Program-made: the position numbers and the translations under genes
NCBI GenBank assembly: GCA_945931735.1
Contig: CAMEPN010000036.1
Location: 1-9,270 of the forward strand
From: an uncultured Clostridia bacterium
Lineage (GTDB): Bacteria; Bacillota; Clostridia; Oscillospirales; Ruminococcaceae
DNA: 9,270 nucleotides
Reading direction: 5' to 3'
The notes under the pieces: model-generated
Told to the model about the DNA's origin: nothing
What the model saw: the letters and a program-made list of their open reading frames with translations, nothing else
The model's database searches: none
Part shown: piece after piece, positions 4,875 to 9,270 of the stretch
Layout of the letters: each line of letters opens with the position of its first letter
Position numbering within the stretch: position 1 is the first letter of the stretch

Positions 4875-6198
4875 GAGATTGTTCTCCCTCCTGCTCGCCG
4901 CAGCCGTCTGCATCGGTGCGCTGTCCGCAACAGCCGCCGCGGAAGCTTACAGCTGGATAATCGACGACCTCGGACTGCTTACCGACAACGAATATCTCAC
5001 CCTGTATTCCGACCTGCGCGACGCCGCCGACCTCTCCGATATAAGCATGGCGATAGTCATAGAGGACCTCGGGCAGCATTCCGACAGCTCCGAGCGCAGA
5101 ACCGCCGCCGAGGAGTTTTACGACAGATATTTCTCAAGAGAAAGAGGAGGAGTTGTCCTCATAGTCGACGTTGACCCCGAAACATTGGTGTACAGCGACT
5201 ATACATATCTGCACGGCGCCGCCTATGACCTGTATCAGCCGCATATCGAGGACATTTACTCGGATATGTATGCGGCAATTGACAGCGCGGGCATCGCGGC
5301 GGGGCTTTCCTCGTTCGTGAGCAGCCTTTACAGCCTTGCGGGGAAATCGGGCGGTTCGGATAATGCGGGCGTATCGGGCGGTTCGGACAGCACCGTAACG
5401 CCGTCCGAACCCGACGAGCCGCAGGCTTCGCTTTACAGAGGCGTTCTGTCCGACCTTGAGGGAAAATTCACCTCTGTTCAGGAGCAGGAGCTTACCGACC
5501 TGCTGACCGAAACCGCTAACGATATAGAGTGCAACGTCGGCGTTGTGCTGACCGACAACCTCGGCGGGAAGAGCGACCGAAAGTATGCCGACGATTTTCT
5601 CGACAGCACGTTCGGACTTGGCAGCAGCGCGATAGTCCTGCTGTACAACGACGACCGCTCCAACATGAACTACACCGACTGGATATCAGCCAACGGGCGC
5701 GGCACCGACCTCTACGGCGGGAAAACCGACGCTATCTTCGACCGCGTATACGCAGGCTCTCTCGGGGTGAAAAAGGACGTATATCCCGCGTCGGATTACT
5801 ATGAATCCATAGAGAATTTCTGCAGCTACCTGTCCTCCCACAAAGGCTCGGGAGCAGGCGGCAGCCCGTATGAGTCCGACTTCGATATCTCGTTCGACAG
5901 CGCCGATATTGCTAATATCGCGTATGTTTTCATCATGCCCGCCATAATCGGGCTTGTCGTGTCAATAAGCGTGACGGCGAACGTCTGCGCGAGATATAAT
6001 AAGAAAAAGCCGCTAACCGCCGCAGCCTACATAAACAGCGGCAGGACGAAATATCTCAACAAAACCGATATTTTCGTCCGTGAATACACCACCCATGTGC
6101 GCATAAGCTCCTCCTCCCACAGCAGCGGAGGCGGCCACAGGAGCGGCGGCGGAGGTCACCGAAGCGGAAGAAGCGGCGGCGGCGGCAGAAGAAGATGA
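4867..6198 (+). CDS. Secreted/membrane protein with two TPM (DUF477/YgcG-like) domains
   Basis: 443 residues from a TTG start. A signal peptide (Lys3-Arg4, hydrophobic 5-19, probable cleavage near AEA, 25-27) exports the N-terminus. A TPM-type domain follows at about 28-155, with DDLGLLTDNEYLTLYSDL and GGVVLIVDVD, the usual opening and core strand of the family. After a Gly/Ser/Pro/Glu linker (159-187) comes a second, more diverged TPM-like domain at about 188-325 (LEGKFTSVQEQELTDLL, NVGVVLTD, SSAIVLLYND). A single membrane segment lies near 353-374, then a cytosolic tail ending in a Ser/Gly/His/Arg-rich stretch (412-443) that ends in three Arg. TPM domains have been linked to photosystem repair in plants, but their role in Firmicutes is unclear. 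The gene overlaps the zinc-ribbon gene by 8 bases, and dtd follows after 30 bases. The tandem domain assignment is by eye; the first copy is the surer one. Confidence 0.82.
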   Translation: MLKRLFSLLLAAAVCIGALSATAAAEAYSWIIDDLGLLTDNEYLTLYSDLRDAADLSDISMAIVIEDLGQHSDSSERRTAAEEFYDRYFSRERGGVVLIVDVDPETLVYSDYTYLHGAAYDLYQPHIEDIYSDMYAAIDSAGIAAGLSSFVSSLYSLAGKSGGSDNAGVSGGSDSTVTPSEPDEPQASLYRGVLSDLEGKFTSVQEQELTDLLTETANDIECNVGVVLTDNLGGKSDRKYADDFLDSTFGLGSSAIVLLYNDDRSNMNYTDWISANGRGTDLYGGKTDAIFDRVYAGSLGVKKDVYPASDYYESIENFCSYLSSHKGSGAGGSPYESDFDISFDSADIANIAYVFIMPAIIGLVVSISVTANVCARYNKKKPLTAAAYINSGRTKYLNKTDIFVREYTTHVRISSSSHSSGGGHRSGGGGHRSGRSGGGGRRR

Positions 6199-6228
6199 CC
6201 CCATAAAACAAAAGAACGGAGAATTAAA

Positions 6229-6663
6229 ATGAAGCTTGTTATACAAAGAGTATCCCGTGCGAGCGTGACGGTCGACGGCGAGGTAAAAGGGAAGATAGGA
6301 AACGGATATCTGGTACTGCTGGGCGTGGGCGCGGAGGACACCGAAGCAGAATGCGAGCGCCTTTCGGCAAAGATGATAAATCTGCGCATTTTTTCCGACA
6401 GCGACGGGAAAACCAACCTGTCCCTCAAGGACGTGAACGGCGGGCTGCTGATAATCTCGCAGTTCACGCTCTACGCCGACTGCCGCAAGGGAAACCGCCC
6501 GAATTTCCTCATGGCAAAAGAGCCTGCGGAAGCAAAGCGGCTGTATGAATACTTCGCGGAGCTTTGCCGCCGCGAAATTCCCGTTGTCGAAACGGGAGAG
6601 TTCGGCGCGGATATGAAGGTCGACCTGCTTAACGACGGGCCGTTTACAATAATCCTCGAATAA
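6229..6663 (+). CDS. dtd: D-aminoacyl-tRNA deacylase
   Basis: DTD hydrolyses D-amino acids (and glycine wrongly attached to tRNA-Ala) from tRNA, keeping D-residues out of proteins; it works as a cytosolic homodimer. The 144 residues are the usual length. The family motifs are clear: [17 protein letters not shown] at the start, SQFTLYAD (77-84), and NDGPFT (135-140), which holds the Gly137-cis-Pro138 pair reaching into the partner's active site; Phe139 replaces the more common Val. CGGAGA at 6217-6222 precedes the ATG at 6229. It sits 30 bases after the TPM gene in the same direction, so it is probably part of the operon. Confidence 0.97.
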   Translation: MKLVIQRVSRASVTVDGEVKGKIGNGYLVLLGVGAEDTEAECERLSAKMINLRIFSDSDGKTNLSLKDVNGGLLIISQFTLYADCRKGNRPNFLMAKEPAEAKRLYEYFAELCRREIPVVETGEFGADMKVDLLNDGPFTIILE

Positions 6664-6713
6664 GCCGAGCCTGCGGAACAGCCTTTTTCGGGCGTGATTT
6701 ACCCGCCTCAGCA

Positions 6714-6750
6714 AGCCGCGGTTTTCGTGACGAACCGTTTCTTTGCGGCT
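6714..6750. repeat. Inverted repeat and weak terminator-like hairpin between dtd and the cysteine desulfurase
   Basis: AGCCGC (6714-6719) and GCGGCT (6745-6750) are perfect reverse complements. Within them CGGTTTTCG (6719-6727) can pair with CGAACCG (6731-6737), with a 2-base bulge and a TGA loop, followed by TTTCTTT (6738-6744). It may act as a partial terminator or as a hairpin adjusting expression of the second half of the operon. The gap of 108 bases between dtd and the next gene holds nothing else I can name; no convincing promoter is visible. Confidence 0.35.
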
Positions 6751-6771
6751 AAAAATTGATCGGAGTAAGCT

Positions 6772-7905
6772 ATGATATACCTTGACAACGCCGCGACTGC
6801 GCGCCCCGACCCCCGCGCAATTGCGGCGGCAATGCCGTTTCTTACCGAGGGCGGAAATCCCGCCGCCGCGCATTCGCTCGGTAGAAAGGCTGCGCTCGCC
6901 GTAATTAAAGCGCGGGAGCAGTGCGCCGCAGCGTTCGGCGCGGAGCCGAACGAAATATATTTCACGAGCGGCGGCACCGAAAGCGACAACTGGGCGGTAT
7001 TCTCTGCGCTCTCCTCGACGGGAAAACGCAGGATAATAACCACCGCGATAGAACACCCCGCCGTGCTCAACGCCTGCCTCGAAGCAGAACGGCGCGGCGC
7101 GGAGGTGATATATCTTCCCCCCGCCGAAAACGGGCTGATATCCCCGCGGCAGGTCGAAAAGGCGCTCACGCCCGATACCGCCCTTGTTTCCGTCATGGCG
7201 GCAAACAACGAGGTGGGAACATTACAGCCTGTCGCGGAAATAGGCGCGCTCTGCCGCCAAGCGGGAGTGCTGTTCCATACGGACGCGGTGCAGGCGGCGG
7301 GGAATATCCCTCTCGATATGCGGGAGCTGAATGTCGATATGATGTCCGTTTCGGCGCATAAGGTCGGCGGGCTATGCGGCTGCGGGCTACTTTATGTCCG
7401 AAAGGGAACGCCGCTCTCTCCGCTGATTTTCGGCGGCGGTCAGCAGCGTGGAATGCGCTCCGGAACGGAAAATACGGCGGGAGCCGTCGCTTTCGGAGCC
7501 GCCCTCGAGAACATCTGCGCCGATATTCCCGCAAGACAAAGGAAAATCTCAGCCCTGCGGGATATGCTGATATCTGGGCTGTCCGAGATACCGCGCTCGC
7601 GCCTTAACGGGAGCATTGACAAGCGGCTGTGCGGGAACGTCAATTTTTCTTTCGAGGGGATAGAGGGCGAGGCGCTTGTGCTCGACCTCGACCTCGAGGG
7701 CGTGTGCGCATCCTCCGCGTCCGCCTGCGCAAGCGGCAGCGGAGCGCCCTCCCATGTCCTGTCCGCAATGGGGCTGGAAGACAAATGGCTCGCCTGCCCG
7801 CTGCGGCTCAGCCTTTCCGACGGGAATACCCCCGAGGAAATGCGGGCGGCAGTGCGGATAATTACCGAATGCGTCGAAAGACTGCGCACACTTACAGGCA
7901 GGTGA
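6772..7905 (+). CDS. Cysteine desulfurase (NifS/IscS-like, class V aminotransferase)
   Basis: This PLP enzyme takes sulfur from cysteine as an enzyme persulfide, giving alanine, and passes it on to Fe-S clusters or tRNA thiolation. Its 377 residues cover the whole fold: YLDNAAT (3-9), TSGGTESDN (65-73), His95 in IEHPAV, ANNEVGTLQP (144-153), DAVQAAG (171-177), SAHKVGG (194-200) with PLP Lys197, RSGTENTAG (229-237), and the sulfur-carrying Cys319 in SACASGSG. After the PLP lysine, GLCGCGLLY replaces the usual GPKGVGALY, adding Cys202 and Cys204. GGAG at 6762-6765 sets the ATG at 6772. No iscU, thiI or mnmA is next to it, so the sulfur acceptor is unknown; iscS, nifS and sufS roles cannot be told apart here, though the Cys loop is more NifS/IscS-like than SufS-like. 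Confidence 0.93.
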   Translation: MIYLDNAATARPDPRAIAAAMPFLTEGGNPAAAHSLGRKAALAVIKAREQCAAAFGAEPNEIYFTSGGTESDNWAVFSALSSTGKRRIITTAIEHPAVLNACLEAERRGAEVIYLPPAENGLISPRQVEKALTPDTALVSVMAANNEVGTLQPVAEIGALCRQAGVLFHTDAVQAAGNIPLDMRELNVDMMSVSAHKVGGLCGCGLLYVRKGTPLSPLIFGGGQQRGMRSGTENTAGAVAFGAALENICADIPARQRKISALRDMLISGLSEIPRSRLNGSIDKRLCGNVNFSFEGIEGEALVLDLDLEGVCASSASACASGSGAPSHVLSAMGLEDKWLACPLRLSLSDGNTPEEMRAAVRIITECVERLRTLTGR

Positions 7906-7912
7906 CCTTAAA

Positions 7913-8995
7913 ATGAAAAAATTCCTCAAGGCGGCGTGGGTATTCCTCCCGCTTATCGCGGCGGCGGCAATGTATTTCCTGCTGCCGTTTTTCCCCGAAT
8001 TTACCGAGTATGTGTTCTCGCGCGGGCTGTTTCGGATAGTGACCGTGCCGCTCGGCTTTCTGACCAGCCTTATACCTCTCTCGCTGACCGAGCTGCTGGT
8101 CGTCCTCGCCCTGCCGCTCGTAATATTCCTAGTGATATTGTTTATCATAAAAATGAAAAAGTCCGAGCGCCGAGGGAAAACCGCCCTGAAAGCGGGTCGC
8201 GGAACAGTCTGCGCCGCAGGCTTTGTCTGCCTTATGTATATGATATGCCACGGCGCGAATTTTTACCGCCTGCCGATGGAGCAGCTGATGGGGCTTGACA
8301 CTTCGAAAAAGAACGCCGAGCAGCTTCTCGAGGTGTGCATTATCCTCGCAGACGAAGCAGCCGAAGCCCGCGAGGGGCTTCGAACCGACGAAAACGGCTG
8401 CGTAGTTTTTTCGGAGGACATTTTCACCGAGCTTACACGCGCGGGGAGCGGGTACAACGTGCTTGACGACGAGTATTCGTTTTTGTGGGGCGCGGTGTGG
8501 CGGCAGAAGCCCGTCATGCTTTCGGAGGCATGGTCGTACACGGGGATAACCGGAATGTATTTCCCTTTTTTCGTTGAATGCAACGTGAATATTGCGCAGA
8601 CCGATGTTTCGATACCGTTCACCGCCGCGCATGAGAGCGCGCATTCACGGGGGATCGCTTTCGAAAACGAATGCAATTTCCTCGCGTTCCTGTCCTGCAT
8701 AAACAGCGGGTATGCGGAGTATCGGTATTCGGGGTATATGGAGGCTTTCAAATACTGCTCGAATGCGCTGTACGCGTACGACAAGGATATGTGGGCGCAG
8801 GCTCACGCGCACTGCACCGAGGGCATGATCGCGGATTTCTCGGCGGAGAACGAGTACATAAATTCGCACAAGGGCGCGGTCAAGGAGGTGTCCCACGCGG
8901 TCAACGACGGGTTCATCAAGGCGCAGGGCGTCAAGGACGGCGCGCTCAGCTATGACAGGGTGACGGAGCTTATACTGGCGTATTACTGCGGCTGA
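7913..8995 (+). CDS. DUF3810 membrane protein with zinc-peptidase motif
   Basis: A 360-residue protein with hydrophobic segments at about 8-28, 44-80 (probably two passes) and 99-115, then a soluble domain. The domain contains FTAAHESAHSRGIAFENECNF beginning near 236: an intact HExxH (His240, Glu241, His244) followed by Glu251 and Glu253 as possible third ligands, the arrangement typical of DUF3810. A zinc metallopeptidase acting near the membrane is likely from family knowledge, but no substrate is known. It starts 7 bases after the desulfurase stop; AGGTGA (7900-7905), which contains that stop, is its ribosome binding site, so translation is probably coupled. It is the last gene of the run and is followed by a strong terminator. 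Confidence 0.88.
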   Translation: MKKFLKAAWVFLPLIAAAAMYFLLPFFPEFTEYVFSRGLFRIVTVPLGFLTSLIPLSLTELLVVLALPLVIFLVILFIIKMKKSERRGKTALKAGRGTVCAAGFVCLMYMICHGANFYRLPMEQLMGLDTSKKNAEQLLEVCIILADEAAEAREGLRTDENGCVVFSEDIFTELTRAGSGYNVLDDEYSFLWGAVWRQKPVMLSEAWSYTGITGMYFPFFVECNVNIAQTDVSIPFTAAHESAHSRGIAFENECNFLAFLSCINSGYAEYRYSGYMEAFKYCSNALYAYDKDMWAQAHAHCTEGMIADFSAENEYINSHKGAVKEVSHAVNDGFIKAQGVKDGALSYDRVTELILAYYCG

Positions 8996-9028
8996 AGCCC
9001 GCGATGAATAAAGATCACCTCTAAAACA

Positions 9029-9072
9029 ACTGCCCGAAAACAGGCACTGAATGCTCCTGTTTTTCGGGCAGT
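9029..9072. terminator. Strong, probably bidirectional, terminator
   Basis: The arms 9029-9044 (ACTGCCCGAAAACAGG) and 9056-9072 are complementary apart from one extra T, with an 11-base loop (9045-9055). The plus-strand side is followed by ATTCTTATTCT. Read on the minus strand it is followed by TTGTTTTAG. It lies between convergent genes (stops at 8995 and 9097), so it probably ends both. Confidence 0.85.
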
Positions 9073-9096
9073 ATTCTTATTCTGTAAAGCGCCTTG

Positions 9097-9270
9097 TCAC
9101 TCCTCAATAACGAACGCATTCTCCCCTATCGTGACCTTTGTCCCGACAAACACGGGAGCCGCGCCGTTTGGCGGCACATCTTTCTCCGTCCCGTTCGGGA
9201 GAACGCACTGCCACGTTTCCCGCGACCGATTTTTAAGCCCCCACAGCCCCGGGTTCAGCTTGTTTCTGAC
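9097..9270 (-). CDS. C-terminal fragment of an unidentified protein
   Basis: An open frame of 57 codons enters from the right edge and stops with TGA at 9099-9097. It reads NPGLWGLKNRSRETW, then VLPNGTEKDVPPNG, PVFVGTKVTIG and ends NAFVIEE. The run of short strands and turns (LKN.S...W, PNGT, GTKVTIG) is like the beta-rich tail I recall at the end of some clostridial protein-kinase or FHA-like proteins, but this is only a memory-based resemblance. The stop lies 25 bases from the hairpin at 9029-9072, its likely terminator. The rest of the gene lies beyond the window. Confidence 0.65.
   Translation of the reverse strand, partial: VRNKLNPGLWGLKNRSRETWQCVLPNGTEKDVPPNGAAPVFVGTKVTIGENAFVIEE

Noticed and set aside
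5347..5387. 14-base direct repeat (TCGGGCGGTTCGGA) in the TPM gene
   Set aside because: It encodes the repeated SGGSD of a flexible linker; ordinary low-complexity sequence.
5904..5920. Perfect 7-bp inverted repeat with a 3-base loop inside the TPM gene
   Set aside because: It encodes DIANIA before the membrane segment and has no T run or regulatory context; probably chance.
6013..7056. 347-codon open frame on the minus strand
   Set aside because: It runs across the dtd gene and parts of its neighbours and has no recognisable motif or start signal.

Overview
The window looks like a GC-rich chromosomal segment from an anaerobic Firmicute of the Clostridia, most likely an Oscillospiraceae/Ruminococcaceae-type gut bacterium. 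That placement is inferred from the gene set (zinc-ribbon/TPM membrane pair, DUF3810 protein, class V cysteine desulfurase, stand-alone MacB-type ATPase), the purine-rich Shine-Dalgarno sites and the textbook TTGAAA-17-TATAAT promoters. No single gene fixes a genus. I see no rRNA, tRNA, CRISPR array, insertion sequence or phage gene.

Layout. (1) Positions 1-228, minus strand: the N-terminal 76 residues of pyruvate kinase, running off the left edge, with its promoter at 305-333. (2) A roughly 300-base divergent intergenic region with two outward-facing promoters that share the same -35 and -10 hexamers. (3) Positions 529-2125, plus strand: a two-gene unit. The first protein has a leader-like helical N-terminal module followed by 17 units of a GSFRx-type pentapeptide repeat, broken twice by the insert HEWEWEY. 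The second, starting one base after the first stops, looks like a GT-A-type glycosyltransferase with a DxD motif. This pair is the most unusual item in the window and may be a repeat substrate with its modifying enzyme. (4) Positions 2201-2981: a monocistronic ABC ATPase of the MacB/LolD class with its own promoter, a leader that could fold in two ways, and a terminator, but no permease. (5) Positions 3052-8995: a probable operon of sirtuin deacetylase, zinc-ribbon membrane protein, double-TPM membrane protein, D-aminoacyl-tRNA deacylase (dtd), cysteine desulfurase and DUF3810 zinc-peptidase-like membrane protein. (6) A strong hairpin at 9029-9072 closes this operon and probably also the convergent gene at 9097-9270, of which only the last 57 residues are present.

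How the genes work together. pyk is central glycolysis. The sirtuin-to-DUF3810 run mixes housekeeping functions (NAD-dependent deacetylation, removal of D-amino acids from tRNA, sulfur mobilisation) with membrane proteins of unclear role; the zinc-ribbon and TPM proteins overlap by 8 bases and probably act together at the membrane. The repeat protein and glycosyltransferase form a self-contained cassette that is transcribed divergently from pyk, with nested inverted repeats over its promoter.
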